Source: Paenibacillus_AR mesotrionivorans (lineage in GTDB: Bacteria; Bacillota; Bacilli; Paenibacillales; NBRC-103111). Taken from it: a DNA stretch of 64,000 bases. A program made the translations under genes and the position numbers. The notes under the pieces are model-generated. The model ran no database searches and was not told the origin of the DNA. It saw only the letters and a program-made list of their open reading frames with translations. The first letter of the stretch is position 1, and the number at the start of each line of letters is the position of its first letter. Where the stretch lies: NCBI RefSeq assembly GCF_046098205.1, contig NZ_JBJURJ010000029.1, forward strand, positions 1 to 64,000. Direction: 5' to 3'. Of the stretch, positions 14,692-23,768 are shown one piece after another.

Positions 14692-15990
14692 TTACTTGTT
14701 GATGAAGCCCTTGTAGTGGCGTTTGATCAGCTGGCTTTCAATCTGCTTCATGGTATCGAGACCAACGCCGACCACGATAAGCAGCGATGTACCGCCGATC
14801 CGAACGGAGTTCGGCAGATCCGCCAGGTTGGACAACACTACGGGAAGCAAGGAGATGAGCGACAGGAAAATCGCACCGGACAATGTGATGCGGGTCATAA
14901 CGCGGGTCAGGTAAGTGGCCGTTGTTTTGCCCGGACGCACGCCAGGGATATATCCGCCATTCTTCTTCATATTGTCAGCCATTTGCACCGGGTTAAACTG
15001 CACAAAAGTGTAGAAGAACGTAAACCCGATGATCATGAGAACAAACAAAACCATACCAAGCGGACGCTGGTAGGTGAAGTGTTGCATAATCCAGTCGGCT
15101 ACTGCATTACCTCTCCAAAATTGAGCAATGGTGGAGGGGAAATACAGAAGGGAGGAGGCGAAGATGACCGGGATAACTCCCGCGGCATTCACCTTCAGGG
15201 GAAGGTGGGTCGATTGACCGCCGTACATCTTGCGTCCGACTACCCGTTTGGCATACTGAACCGGAATTTTGCGAACGCCCTGTTGAACAAAGATAACGCC
15301 TACCACAATCACCAGGATGGCAACCAGAAGCAGGATCAGCTTGATGATGTTGAAGAACAAGGCATCACCGGCATCTTTGAACATCTTCAGGTAAATCTGC
15401 TGTGCATTGGATGGGAACGATGCGACAATCCCCGCAAAGATGATGATGGAGATACCGTTGCCGATTCCATTCTCCGTGATTTGTTCCCCTAACCACATCA
15501 GGAAAGCCGTACCCGCAGTCAACACAATCGCAATCATCAGATAGGTTGTGAAGCTCGGATCAATCACAAGACCGCTGAAATAGTTGTTGAAACCGATGGA
15601 CATACCAAAGGCTTGAATCATCCCTAAAACAACGGTTCCGTACCTTGTAATTTGAGTGGACTTCTTCCGGCCAGCTTCGCCTTCCTTGGCCCATTGAGCC
15701 AGGATCGGCACCACGTCCATAGACAAGAGCTGCACGATGATCGAAGCTGTAATGTAAGGCATGATCCCCATTGCGAAAATAGAGAACTGGAAGAGCGCGC
15801 CACCCGAGAAGATGTTCATCATCCCGAAAATATCGGCATTCTGCTGGTCTGTGGCCGACAGAACGTCAGTATTGATATTGGGCACCGGAATAAAAGCGCC
15901 AATACGGTAGACGATCAAAACGGCCAGAGTGAATAAAATCCGTCTACGGAGGTCGTCTACTTTCATGATGTTGGAAATGGTTTTAAACAT
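14692..15990 (-). CDS. secY: Preprotein translocase subunit SecY
   Basis: A 432-residue, ten-helix channel subunit of the Sec translocon. Recognised from FTLAVLIVYRIGAFIPVPNI (helix 1), the plug region, and NPVQMADNMKKNGGYIPGVR before helix 8, a cytosolic loop that contacts SecA and the ribosome. The ATG at 15990 shares one base with the rplO stop codon and has GAGGTG upstream; TTG one codon earlier is the alternative. Confidence 0.97.
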   Translation of the reverse strand: MFKTISNIMKVDDLRRRILFTLAVLIVYRIGAFIPVPNINTDVLSATDQQNADIFGMMNIFSGGALFQFSIFAMGIMPYITASIIVQLLSMDVVPILAQWAKEGEAGRKKSTQITRYGTVVLGMIQAFGMSIGFNNYFSGLVIDPSFTTYLMIAIVLTAGTAFLMWLGEQITENGIGNGISIIIFAGIVASFPSNAQQIYLKMFKDAGDALFFNIIKLILLLVAILVIVVGVIFVQQGVRKIPVQYAKRVVGRKMYGGQSTHLPLKVNAAGVIPVIFASSLLYFPSTIAQFWRGNAVADWIMQHFTYQRPLGMVLFVLMIIGFTFFYTFVQFNPVQMADNMKKNGGYIPGVRPGKTTATYLTRVMTRITLSGAIFLSLISLLPVVLSNLADLPNSVRIGGTSLLIVVGVGLDTMKQIESQLIKRHYKGFINK

Positions 15991-16430
15991 CAAATCACCT
16001 CGGATGTACCGCCGGCAGCCGTGATCTTCTCTACCGCAGATTGGGAGAACTTATTCGCTTTTACTGTCAAGCTAACAGTCAGCTCACCGTTGCCCAGGAT
16101 CTTAATGCCATCCTTTTGGTTTTTCACAACGCCGGTTTCCTTAAGGGATTCCGGAGTCACCACGGTACCTGCTGCGAACCGGTTCAGATCCTCCAAGTTC
16201 ACAATTGCGTATTCCACGCGATTGAAGTTTTTGAATCCACGCTTAGGCAAACGACGGAACAACGGGTTTTGACCGCCCTCAAATCCAGGACGAACGCCGC
16301 CGCCGGACCGAGCCCACTGACCTTTAGAACCGCGGGTTGCGGTTTTGCCCATGCCGCTACCGATACCGCGACCAACACGTTTTTTCGGATGTTTGGACCC
16401 AGGAGCAGGAGAAAGTTCATGTAACTTCAT
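15990..16430 (-). CDS. rplO: 50S ribosomal protein L15
   Basis: A 146-residue L15, a late assembly protein. The basic, Gly-rich N terminus (KLHELSPAPGSKHPKKRVGR and RGSKGQWARSGGGVRPGFEG) is diagnostic. Spc-operon position rpmD-rplO-secY is normal; its stop overlaps secY. Confidence 0.97.
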   Translation of the reverse strand: MKLHELSPAPGSKHPKKRVGRGIGSGMGKTATRGSKGQWARSGGGVRPGFEGGQNPLFRRLPKRGFKNFNRVEYAIVNLEDLNRFAAGTVVTPESLKETGVVKNQKDGIKILGNGELTVSLTVKANKFSQSAVEKITAAGGTSEVI

Positions 16431-16487
16431 CGTTTGTGCACCTCCTATTCATTTATCTTTTATCTGTAAATCATTACGTACATCAAG

Positions 16488-16676
16488 TTATGCGTCAACT
16501 TCCACAACTTCAACCAGATGGCTGACCTTGGCAATCATGCCGCGGATTGCAGCGTTGTCCTGGTGAATAGCGGAAGAGTTTGTCTTGCGCAAGCCCAGAG
16601 TGCGAACGGTAACCCGTTGGTTTTCCGGACGGCCAATCAGGCTCTTCTTCAGGGTTACTTGCAGTTGCTTTGCCAT
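16488..16676 (-). CDS. rpmD: 50S ribosomal protein L30
   Basis: A 62-residue L30. It begins AKQLQVTLKKSLIGRPENQR and has the usual TVRTLGLRKTNSS segment followed by an acidic end. Small, full length, between rpsE and rplO. Confidence 0.96.
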   Translation of the reverse strand: MAKQLQVTLKKSLIGRPENQRVTVRTLGLRKTNSSAIHQDNAAIRGMIAKVSHLVEVVEVDA

Positions 16677-16688
16677 GGTTATTCCTCC

Positions 16689-17186
16689 TTAACCTAACAG
16701 CTCAGCTACAGTTTTGCCACGGAGTTTTGCAACATCCTCGGCTTTCTTAAGGCGTTGAAGGCCTTCGATTGTAGCGTTGACCATATTGATGGAGTTGGAA
16801 GAACCCAGGGATTTGGTGAGGATATCGCCAACGCCCGCCAATTCCAGTACTGCACGAACCGGACCGCCTGCAATCACACCGGTACCTTCGCTGGCCGGCT
16901 TCAGGAGCACACGTCCTGCGCCGAACTTACCGATAACCAGGTGAGGAATCGTTGTTTTAACCAGAGGAACGTAAACCAGGTTCTTCTTGGCGTCATCAAT
17001 GCCTTTTTTGATGGCATCGCCAACTTCAGATGCTTTGCCGATACCAGCTCCGACCCAGCCGTTGCCGTCGCCGACAACAACCAGCGCACTGAAGCTGAAA
17101 CGGCGTCCGCCCTTAACAACCTTGGCAACACGGTTGATGTGGACCGTTTTATCTTTCAGTTCTAACGTATTAGGATCTACGCGCAA
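16689..17186 (-). CDS. rpsE: 30S ribosomal protein S5
   Basis: A 165-residue S5, important for decoding accuracy and mRNA helicase action at the entry channel. The double-stranded RNA-binding-like N domain carries RVAKVVKGGRRFSFSALVVV, the site of spectinomycin-resistance changes, with wild-type sequence. A TTG start codon follows GGAGG by about 9 nt. Confidence 0.97.
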   Translation of the reverse strand: MRVDPNTLELKDKTVHINRVAKVVKGGRRFSFSALVVVGDGNGWVGAGIGKASEVGDAIKKGIDDAKKNLVYVPLVKTTIPHLVIGKFGAGRVLLKPASEGTGVIAGGPVRAVLELAGVGDILTKSLGSSNSINMVNATIEGLQRLKKAEDVAKLRGKTVAELLG

Positions 17187-17204
17187 GTTACTAACCTCCT
17201 TTTA

Positions 17205-17567
17205 TTAAAAATCAAGACCAGCTTCACGAGCTGCATCGGCCAACGCTTGAACACGTCCGTGGTACAGGTAACCGCTGCGGTCGAATACGACCTTCTCGAC
17301 ACCCTTTTCCTTGGCACGTTGTGCGATCAAAGCTCCGATTTGCTTGGCTGCTTCAATGTTGCCGCCGTTTGCGATACCGGATTCCTTCTCTACAGTAGAG
17401 GCGGATACCAGGGTTACACCCTTTGCATCGTCAATGACTTGAGCATAAATATGCTTGGCGGAACGGAATATGTTGAGGCGGGGACGCTCAGTTGTGCCTT
17501 CAATCTTCTTGCGCACACGCAGGTGGCGCTTCAGACGGGCTTGGTTTTTATCGCCTTTGGTAATCAT
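17205..17567 (-). CDS. rplR: 50S ribosomal protein L18
   Basis: A 120-residue L18 that binds 5S rRNA in the central protuberance with L5. Recognised from RLKRHLRVRKKIEGTTERPR and the C-terminal FDRSGYLYHGRVQALADAAR. Spc-operon order rplF-rplR-rpsE is conserved. Confidence 0.97.
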   Translation of the reverse strand: MITKGDKNQARLKRHLRVRKKIEGTTERPRLNIFRSAKHIYAQVIDDAKGVTLVSASTVEKESGIANGGNIEAAKQIGALIAQRAKEKGVEKVVFDRSGYLYHGRVQALADAAREAGLDF

Positions 17568-17632
17568 CCTTATGGTTCACTCCCTTCAGCTTGCTTGCAA
17601 GAAAACTGCTAAACCGGGCTTATGCCGCGGCA

Positions 17633-18175
17633 TTATTTTTTCTTACCGGCTTTGCCTTCCTTACGCAGGATGCGTTCGCCTTCGTACTTGATACCTTTGC
17701 CTTTGTAAGGCTCAGGCAGACGGACTTCACGGATCTTGGCTGCAGTTGCGCCAACCAGTTCCTTGTCAATGCCCTTAACGGTAATCTTGTTTTGGGCAGG
17801 AACGTCGAACTCGATGCCGTTTTCCGGAGTAATTTCGACAGGGTGGGAATAGCCTACGTTCAGCACCAGCTTGTTGCCGGTCTTGTTGGCACGGTAACCG
17901 ACGCCAACCAGTTCCAGGTTCTTGCTGTAGCCTTCCGTAACGCCGGATACCATGTTGGCAACCACGCTGCGGGTAGTACCGTGCAGGGAGCGGTGAAGCT
18001 TGTTGTCGCTGGGACGCTCCACTGTAATTTCACTTGCTTCTACATTTATTTTCATATCCTTATGGACTTGACGGGACAGGGTACCTTTAGGACCGTTAAC
18101 GGTAATCAGGGTATTGTCCAAAGTAACCGTAACTCCATTGGGGATAACGATTGGTTTGCGACCAATACGAGACAT
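17633..18175 (-). CDS. rplF: 50S ribosomal protein L6
   Basis: A 180-residue L6 near the factor-binding site. Begins MSRIGRKPIVIPNGV; the C-terminal domain has VRLPEPYKGKGIKYEGERI, the usual sarcin-ricin-loop contact. Full length. Confidence 0.97.
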   Translation of the reverse strand: MSRIGRKPIVIPNGVTVTLDNTLITVNGPKGTLSRQVHKDMKINVEASEITVERPSDNKLHRSLHGTTRSVVANMVSGVTEGYSKNLELVGVGYRANKTGNKLVLNVGYSHPVEITPENGIEFDVPAQNKITVKGIDKELVGATAAKIREVRLPEPYKGKGIKYEGERILRKEGKAGKKK

Positions 18176-18205
18176 GGTGACACCTCCATTCTTGTTCGTG
18201 CTTAA

Positions 18206-18604
18206 TTACCAAACGTAGCAGATTACTTCGCCGCCGGCTTTGGACTGACGAGCATCCTTGTCAGTCATGATGCCTTTGGATGTAGAGATAATCGCGATAC
18301 CAAGACCGCCCAGAACGCGCGGGATTTCAGTGCTCTTGGTATAAACGCGAAGACCCGGTTTGCTGATTCGCTTCAGGCCGGAGATAACACGCTCGTTGTT
18401 GGGGCCGTATTTCAGGAAAACACGGATAATCCCCTGCTTGTTATCTTCGATATATTCAGCGTCACGGATGAAACCTTCTTTCTTCAAAATCTCGGCGATT
18501 TCCTTCTTGATGGTGGAAGCCGGGATCTCAACGGTTTCGTGACGGACAGTGTTGGCGTTGCGGATACGGGTAAGCATATCAGCAATAGGATCGGACATAA
18601 CCAT
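18206..18604 (-). CDS. rpsH: 30S ribosomal protein S8
   Basis: A 132-residue S8, a primary 16S binder and, in many bacteria, translational repressor of the spc operon. Begins MVMSDPIADMLTRIRNAN, the common Bacillus N terminus, with GGAGG 11 nt upstream. The C-terminal GIMTDKDARQSKAGGEVICY is diagnostic. Confidence 0.97.
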   Translation of the reverse strand: MVMSDPIADMLTRIRNANTVRHETVEIPASTIKKEIAEILKKEGFIRDAEYIEDNKQGIIRVFLKYGPNNERVISGLKRISKPGLRVYTKSTEIPRVLGGLGIAIISTSKGIMTDKDARQSKAGGEVICYVW

Positions 18605-18638
18605 GTGTTTGCGAACCTCCTTCCCAATAGTGGGGTAA

Positions 18639-18824
18639 TTACCAGCTAGCCTTCTTCACGCCAGGAATCTGGCCTTTGTATGCTAATTCGCGGAAACAAA
18701 TCCGGCAAATCTTGAACTTGCGCAGTACGGAATGGGGACGGCCGCAGCGCTCGCAGCGGGTATAGGCTTGAACCTTGAATTTCGGTGCACGCTGCTGCTT
18801 AATCTTCATCGAAGTTTTTGCCAT
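18639..18824 (-). CDS. rpsN: 30S ribosomal protein S14, zinc type (S14Z)
   Basis: A 61-residue S14 of the short, zinc-binding type. Ligands Cys 24, Cys 27, Cys 40 and Cys 43 are present in RCERCG and ICRICF. This is the usual zinc-replete form in Bacillota; zinc-independent paralogues are normally elsewhere. Between rplE and rpsH. Confidence 0.97.
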   Translation of the reverse strand: MAKTSMKIKQQRAPKFKVQAYTRCERCGRPHSVLRKFKICRICFRELAYKGQIPGVKKASW

Positions 18825-18855
18825 TCTTTTTCCACCTCCGGCAGCCTCGGGGCCG

Positions 18856-19398
18856 TTACTTCACAAACGGCATACCCAGCTGGGTTAATAATTCACGTGC
18901 TTCTTCGTCAGACTTTGCAGTGGTTACAACAACAATGTCCATACCACGGATTTTATCGACTTTATCATACTCGATTTCAGGGAAAATCAATTGGTCCTTG
19001 AGGCCAAGGGTGTAGTTGCCGCGGCCGTCAAAGGCTTTGTTGCTTACGCCACGGAAGTCGCGTACGCGGGGCAGGGCTACATTGAACAGTTTGTCCATGA
19101 AGTGGTACATGCGCTCGCCACGCAGAGTTACCTTGGCACCGATAGGCATACCTTCGCGGAGCTTGAAGCCTGCGATGGATTTCTTAGCCCGGGTGACAAC
19201 CGGTTTTTGACCGGCGATGCGCTGCAATTCATCCACAGCCACGTCCAAGATCTTAGAGTTGCCAACTGCTTCGCCTACGCCCATGTTGATAACAATCTTC
19301 TCAACTTTCGGGACTTGCATAACAGTGGTATAGTTGAACTTCTGCATCAGAGCAGGAGTGATTTCATTCAGATAACGATCCTTCATTCTTGCAGTCAT
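18856..19398 (-). CDS. rplE: 50S ribosomal protein L5
   Basis: A 180-residue L5, binding 5S rRNA and contacting S13 and P-site tRNA. Recognised by MQVPKVEKIVINMGVGEA and FDGRGNYTLGLKDQLIFPEI. Spc-operon order is normal. Confidence 0.97.
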   Translation of the reverse strand: MTARMKDRYLNEITPALMQKFNYTTVMQVPKVEKIVINMGVGEAVGNSKILDVAVDELQRIAGQKPVVTRAKKSIAGFKLREGMPIGAKVTLRGERMYHFMDKLFNVALPRVRDFRGVSNKAFDGRGNYTLGLKDQLIFPEIEYDKVDKIRGMDIVVVTTAKSDEEARELLTQLGMPFVK

Positions 19399-19425
19399 GC
19401 TTTATGGACCTCCTTTCCGGCCGTT

Positions 19426-19782
19426 TTATTTGTCGATAACTTCTCCGGATTTCTTGGCTACGCGAACCTTTTGTCCGTTTTCCAGGACCTTGTATCCTAC
19501 GCGGGTAGGCTTGTTGGTTTTCGGATCCACCAGCATCACGTTAGACACGTGAATCGGAGCTTCTTGATCCAGAATTCCGCCTTGAGGATTTTGCTGAGTA
19601 GGCTTGGAGTGCTTCTTCACCATGTTAACCCCTTCAACCAGTACGCGGTTTTCCCGGGGATAAGCAGCGATGATGCGGCCTTTTTTGCCTTTATCTTTAC
19701 CTGTGATGACGATGACTGTATCATCCTTCTTCACATGCAGCTTATTGTTGTGGGATTCTTTGATTTTCTTCAGTCTTGGCAT
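19426..19782 (-). CDS. rplX: 50S ribosomal protein L24
   Basis: A 118-residue L24, an assembly initiator with a KOW motif (DTVIVITGKDKGKKGRI). The N terminus is about 15 residues longer than B. subtilis L24 (MPRLKKIKESHNNKL before HVKKDD), and the start is supported by AGGAGGTG 7 nt upstream, so the extension appears real. Confidence 0.97.
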   Translation of the reverse strand: MPRLKKIKESHNNKLHVKKDDTVIVITGKDKGKKGRIIAAYPRENRVLVEGVNMVKKHSKPTQQNPQGGILDQEAPIHVSNVMLVDPKTNKPTRVGYKVLENGQKVRVAKKSGEVIDK

Positions 19783-19821
19783 TGATTTACACCTCCTGGT
19801 GGGTGGAATGATGCGTGTCGA

Positions 19822-20190
19822 TTAGATAACTTCCGGTGCCAAGGATACAATCTTCATGAAGTCCTTGTCCCGAAGTTCACGGGCAACTGGGCCAAAGATA
19901 CGAGTGCCGCGGGGGCTCTTGTCATCCTTAACGATTACAGCTGCATTCTCGTCGAACGTGATATAGGAACCGTCCTTACGGCGGGTAGATCTTTTGGTGC
20001 GGACGATAACTGCCTTAACCACATCACCCTTTTTGACAACGCCACCGGGTGTTGCTTCTTTGACGGAGCAGATGATGAGATCGCCGATATGTCCAACGCG
20101 GCGGCCTGTTCCTCCCAGCACGCGGATGCACATCAGCTGCTTGGCTCCGGAATTATCGGCCACTTTCAAACGTGTAAATGGTTGAATCAT
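19822..20190 (-). CDS. rplN: 50S ribosomal protein L14
   Basis: A 122-residue L14, part of the subunit interface and the RsfS-binding site. Begins MIQPFTRLKVADNSGAKQLM and has GTRIFGPVARELRDKDFMKI near the end; both are diagnostic. Confidence 0.97.
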   Translation of the reverse strand: MIQPFTRLKVADNSGAKQLMCIRVLGGTGRRVGHIGDLIICSVKEATPGGVVKKGDVVKAVIVRTKRSTRRKDGSYITFDENAAVIVKDDKSPRGTRIFGPVARELRDKDFMKIVSLAPEVI

Positions 20191-20224
20191 TCGTGTCTCC
20201 TCCTTTCGGATTTATGTTTCTGGC

Positions 20225-20488
20225 TTAGATGATAACGGCCTTCTCGACGATTTCTACCAGTCTCCAGTTCTTGTCCTTGGAGAGCGGGCGAGTTTCCATG
20301 ATCTTGACAGTGTCACCGATCTTGGCTTCGTTGTTTTCGTCATGAGCCTTGAATTTTTTGGTGTACTTGATGCGCTTGTGGTACAGGTCATGCTTTTTAT
20401 AAGTTTCGACCGCTACAACGATCGTTTTTTCCATCTTGTCGCTTACGACCTTACCGATCTGTACTTTGCGTTCATTACGCTCTGCCAT
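20225..20488 (-). CDS. rpsQ: 30S ribosomal protein S17
   Basis: An 87-residue OB-fold S17 that binds the 5' domain of 16S rRNA. GKVVSDKMEKTIVVAVETY and ETRPLSKDKNWRLVEIVEKA are diagnostic. Confidence 0.97.
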   Translation of the reverse strand: MAERNERKVQIGKVVSDKMEKTIVVAVETYKKHDLYHKRIKYTKKFKAHDENNEAKIGDTVKIMETRPLSKDKNWRLVEIVEKAVII

Positions 20489-20520
20489 GCCCTATTTCCT
20501 CCTTTCTTCTCCCGGATAAA

Positions 20521-20721
20521 TTAGCTGATGATCCCCAGTTCTCTTTCACGCAAAACAGTTTTTGCACGGGCGATGTCTTTGCGCACTTTCTGAATCTGAG
20601 ACGGGTTATCCAGTTGGCCGGTAGCCAGTTGAAAACGGAGGTTAAAGAGCTCCTCTTTGAAGCCGGAGACCTTTTGTTCAAGCTCTGCAGTGGTTAAGTT
20701 GCGAAATTCATTAGCTTTCAT
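20521..20721 (-). CDS. rpmC: 50S ribosomal protein L29
   Basis: A 66-residue L29 near the tunnel exit, a docking site for trigger factor and SRP with L23. Begins MKANEFRNLTTAELEQKV. The ATG lies inside the end of rplP (11-bp overlap) with GGTGG 8 nt upstream; a GTG four codons earlier is possible but less likely. Confidence 0.95.
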   Translation of the reverse strand: MKANEFRNLTTAELEQKVSGFKEELFNLRFQLATGQLDNPSQIQKVRKDIARAKTVLRERELGIIS

Positions 20722-21145
20722 TTGCTTCACCACCCAATTCTTCGCGTTTCACAAACTTCGTTTTGATAGGCAGCTTGTGAGCGGCAAGGCGCATAGCTTC
20801 ACGAGCGATTTCTTCGCTAACACCCGCCAATTCAAACAGGATCTTACCAGGTTTAACGACGCATACCCATTTTTCTACGTTACCTTTACCAGAACCCATC
20901 CGAACTTCCAGAGGCTTTTGGGTAACCGGCTTGGAAGGGAAGATCTTAATCCATACCTTACCGCCCCGCTTGATGTAACGAGTCATGGCAATACGGGCAG
21001 CTTCGATTTGACGGTTGGTTACCCATGCCGGCTCAAGAGCCTGCAGACCGTATTCGCCGAATGCAACTTCAGTGCCGCCTTTAGCACGGCCCTTCATGGA
21101 ACCGCGGTGTTCCTTGCGGTGTTTGACGCGCTTAGGTACTAACAT
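20711..21145 (-). CDS. rplP: 50S ribosomal protein L16
   Basis: A 144-residue L16 that positions A-site tRNA near the peptidyl transferase centre. Begins MLVPKRVKHRKEHRGSMKGR and has RGGKVWIKIFPSKPVTQKPL. Its 3' end overlaps rpmC, as in Bacillus. Confidence 0.97.
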   Translation of the reverse strand: MLVPKRVKHRKEHRGSMKGRAKGGTEVAFGEYGLQALEPAWVTNRQIEAARIAMTRYIKRGGKVWIKIFPSKPVTQKPLEVRMGSGKGNVEKWVCVVKPGKILFELAGVSEEIAREAMRLAAHKLPIKTKFVKREELGGEANES

Positions 21146-21147
21146 GA

Positions 21148-21810
21148 TTAGTTTCCTCCTTCCTGAACAGCCTTCTTCTTGGCAACAGGAAGAACTTCAC
21201 CGCGGTAGATCCAGACTTTAACGCCGATCCGTCCGTAAGTGGTGTGTGCTTCTGCTGTGCCGTAGTCGATGTCCGCACGCAGTGTATGAAGCGGTACTGT
21301 ACCTTCGCTGTAACCTTCGGAACGAGCAATTTCAGCTCCGCCCAGACGGCCGCTAACTCCGGTCTTGATTCCCTTAGCGCCAGCACGCATAGTGCGTTGG
21401 ATGGCTTGCTTCATAGCGCGACGGAAGGATACACGACGTTCCAGCTGTTGCGCGATGCTTTCAGCTACCAGAATGGCATCCAGTTCAGGGTTCTTGATTT
21501 CGGAGATGTTGATGTGTACTTTCTTGCCGGACAGCTTGGAAATATGTTGACGGATGGCTTCCACTTCTGCGCCGCCCTTGCCGATTACCATGCCAGGCTT
21601 AGCAGTATGGATTGTCACGTTCACACGATTGGCAGCCCGTTCGATTTCGATATGAGAAACGGCGGAATCCTTCAGCTTTTGCTTCAGGTACTCACGGATC
21701 TTCACGTCTTCCATGAGCAGAGTGCCGAATTCCTTGCCTGCGTACCATTTGGACTCCCAATCACGGATAATGCCAACCCGAAGTCCTACCGGATTTACTT
21801 TCTGACCCAT
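21148..21810 (-). CDS. rpsC: 30S ribosomal protein S3
   Basis: A 220-residue S3 at the mRNA entry site. The KH-2 domain motif GMVIGKGGAEVEAIRQHISK is intact, and the C-terminal domain has GAKGIKTGVSGRLGGAEIAR. Starts MGQKVNPVGLRVGIIRDWES. Confidence 0.97.
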   Translation of the reverse strand: MGQKVNPVGLRVGIIRDWESKWYAGKEFGTLLMEDVKIREYLKQKLKDSAVSHIEIERAANRVNVTIHTAKPGMVIGKGGAEVEAIRQHISKLSGKKVHINISEIKNPELDAILVAESIAQQLERRVSFRRAMKQAIQRTMRAGAKGIKTGVSGRLGGAEIARSEGYSEGTVPLHTLRADIDYGTAEAHTTYGRIGVKVWIYRGEVLPVAKKKAVQEGGN

Positions 21811-21823
21811 TCGTTATCCCTCC

Positions 21824-22159
21824 TTATTTCTCAGATACCACGATGGTAATGTGGCTGGTGCGTTTATGGATGCTGCTAGCACGTCCTTGTGCGCGGGGAC
21901 GGAAGCGTTTCAAAGTCGGACCTTGGTTCGCGAATGCTTGGCTGATAACCAGCTTGTTCGGGTCCAGGGAGAAATTATTCTCCGCATTGGCAATCGCGGA
22001 ATTCAGAAGCTTCTCCACCACCGGAGAAGACGATTTCGGTGTATGCCGCAGAATCGCAATAGCGTCGCCCACTTGCTTGCCGCGGATCAGATCCAGAACC
22101 AGCTGCACTTTACGGGGAGCCAGACGAACATGTCTTGCATGTGCGGTTGCTTGTTGCAT
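21824..22159 (-). CDS. rplV: 50S ribosomal protein L22
   Basis: A 111-residue L22 whose beta hairpin (about RAQGRASSIHKRTSHITIVV) lines the exit tunnel and is a macrolide-resistance site. The start at MQQATAHARH has AGGAGG 7 nt upstream; six upstream in-frame codons are not used. Confidence 0.97.
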   Translation of the reverse strand: MQQATAHARHVRLAPRKVQLVLDLIRGKQVGDAIAILRHTPKSSSPVVEKLLNSAIANAENNFSLDPNKLVISQAFANQGPTLKRFRPRAQGRASSIHKRTSHITIVVSEK

Positions 22160-22230
22160 GTCAGTACCTCCTCTCAAAACTCTTCGGTAAACTTATCTCT
22201 CAGGCCGCCAGAGCGGCGGCACAAAGCCGA

Positions 22231-22512
22231 TTAACGCTTGCCGGTTTTCTTGTCGTCGTCGCCGTGTCCTTTGTAAGTACGGGTCGGAGCAAATTCGCCA
22301 AGCTTATGTCCTACCATATCTTCCGTAACATACACCGGCACATGCTTTCTTCCGTCGTACACTGCGAAAGTGTGGCCGATAAATTGCGGGAAAATCGTCG
22401 AACGGCGCGACCAGGTCTTGATAACCACCTTCTTGCTGGATTCATTCAGAACCTCAACCTTTTTCAGCAGGTAGCCGTCAATAAAAGGCCCTTTTTTCAA
22501 ACTGCGTCCCAT
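22231..22512 (-). CDS. rpsS: 30S ribosomal protein S19
   Basis: A 93-residue S19 of the 30S head. MGRSLKKGPFIDGYLLKKVE and FAPTRTYKGHGDDDKKTGKR are diagnostic. Follows rplB after a 105-bp spacer that contains a stem-loop. Confidence 0.97.
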   Translation of the reverse strand: MGRSLKKGPFIDGYLLKKVEVLNESSKKVVIKTWSRRSTIFPQFIGHTFAVYDGRKHVPVYVTEDMVGHKLGEFAPTRTYKGHGDDDKKTGKR

Positions 22513-22617
22513 TGTTTATCCTCCCTTCTCAAACTGTTCCCCCAAAAGTGACGCCAAGCTCTGAAGCCAAGTTCGAATACTTTTGGAGGAGCTCCCGTAT
22601 AATTATGCGCCAGGCAA
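22513..22617 (-). other. Structured spacer between rplB and rpsS
   Basis: The minus strand has CTCCAAAAGT (about 22577-22586) able to pair with ACTTTTGGGG (about 22541-22550), enclosing CTTGGC direct repeats. The spacer is long for this operon. It may be an mRNA processing or attenuation structure; no reading frame of note. Confidence 0.4.
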
Positions 22618-23445
22618 TTACTTGCGGCGGCGGACAATGTACTTGTCGGATGCGTTCTTCTTCTTGCGAGTCTTGTAGCCCAAAGTCGGCTTGCCCCAAG
22701 GAGACATAGGAGACTTGCGGCCGATCGGAGCGCGACCTTCACCACCACCGTGCGGGTGATCGTTCGGGTTCATTACAACACCGCGGACTTCAGGACGCTT
22801 GCCCAAATGACGGGAACGACCGGCTTTACCGATGCTGATCAGCTCGTGGTCTTCATTACCTACGGAACCGATGGTTGCGCGGCAGTTCTTCAGGAACTTG
22901 CGAACTTCGCCGGAAGCCAGACGAACGGTTACGTACTTTTCTTCCTTACCGAGAAGCTGGGCTTCAACACCTGCTGCGCGAACCAGCTGGCCGCCTTTGC
23001 CGGGCTTCATTTCGATATTGTGGATAACTGTACCGACCGGAATGTTTTCCATCGGAAGAGCGTTGCCCACCTTGATGTCGGATTCAGGACCGGAGAAGAT
23101 TTGATCTCCAACCTTCAAACCCTTGGGAGCCAGGATATAGCGCTTCTCACCATCCACATAGTGGATCAGGGCGATGTTAGCGGAACGGTTCGGATCATAC
23201 TCGATTGTAGCAACTTTGCCGGGTATGCCATCCTTGTTCCGTTTGAAGTCGATAATCCGGTACTTTTGCTTATGTCCACCGCCATGGTGACGGACAGTGA
23301 TTTTACCTTGGTTATTACGGCCTGCCTTTTTGGACAGGGGAGCAAGCAACGATTTCTCCGGTTTGGATGCCGTGATTTCCTCAAAAGTGGACACGGACAT
23401 CGCACGACGTGCAGGAGACGTTGGCTTATACGTTTTGATAGGCAC
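22618..23445 (-). CDS. rplB: 50S ribosomal protein L2
   Basis: A 275-residue L2, essential for subunit joining and peptidyl transferase integrity. The conserved His-containing loop MNPNDHPHGGGEGRAPIGRK and the start MPIKTYKPTSPARRAMSV are present. Ends VRRRK. Confidence 0.97.
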   Translation of the reverse strand: MPIKTYKPTSPARRAMSVSTFEEITASKPEKSLLAPLSKKAGRNNQGKITVRHHGGGHKQKYRIIDFKRNKDGIPGKVATIEYDPNRSANIALIHYVDGEKRYILAPKGLKVGDQIFSGPESDIKVGNALPMENIPVGTVIHNIEMKPGKGGQLVRAAGVEAQLLGKEEKYVTVRLASGEVRKFLKNCRATIGSVGNEDHELISIGKAGRSRHLGKRPEVRGVVMNPNDHPHGGGEGRAPIGRKSPMSPWGKPTLGYKTRKKKNASDKYIVRRRK

Positions 23446-23477
23446 TTGGATTTCCCTCCTTACTTACAGGATTGTCT

Positions 23478-23768
23478 TTATACGGATTCAAAGAACTCCA
23501 GTTCTTTGCTTTCAGGGCTCAGTTGAACTACGGCTTTCTTCCATTCGGAAGTATAGCCGGAGTACTTGCCATAGCGCTTCGGCTTGGCAGGCATGCGAAG
23601 AGTGTTCACTTTGGACACCTTCACCTTGAAGATTGCTTCCACAGCCTTCTTGATTTCGGTTTTGTTCGCGCGGAGATCCACTTCGAACACATACCGCTTG
23701 GAAGCCATCATATCAGTGGTGCGCTCGGTAATGACCGGGCGTTTAATCACGTCATATACGCTTTTCAT
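23478..23768 (-). CDS. rplW: 50S ribosomal protein L23
   Basis: A 96-residue L23 at the tunnel exit, docking site for trigger factor and SRP. VIKRPVITERTTDMMASKRY and LRANKTEIKKAVEAIFKVKV are diagnostic. Its start codon overlaps the rplD stop by one base. Confidence 0.97.
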   Translation of the reverse strand: MKSVYDVIKRPVITERTTDMMASKRYVFEVDLRANKTEIKKAVEAIFKVKVSKVNTLRMPAKPKRYGKYSGYTSEWKKAVVQLSPESKELEFFESV

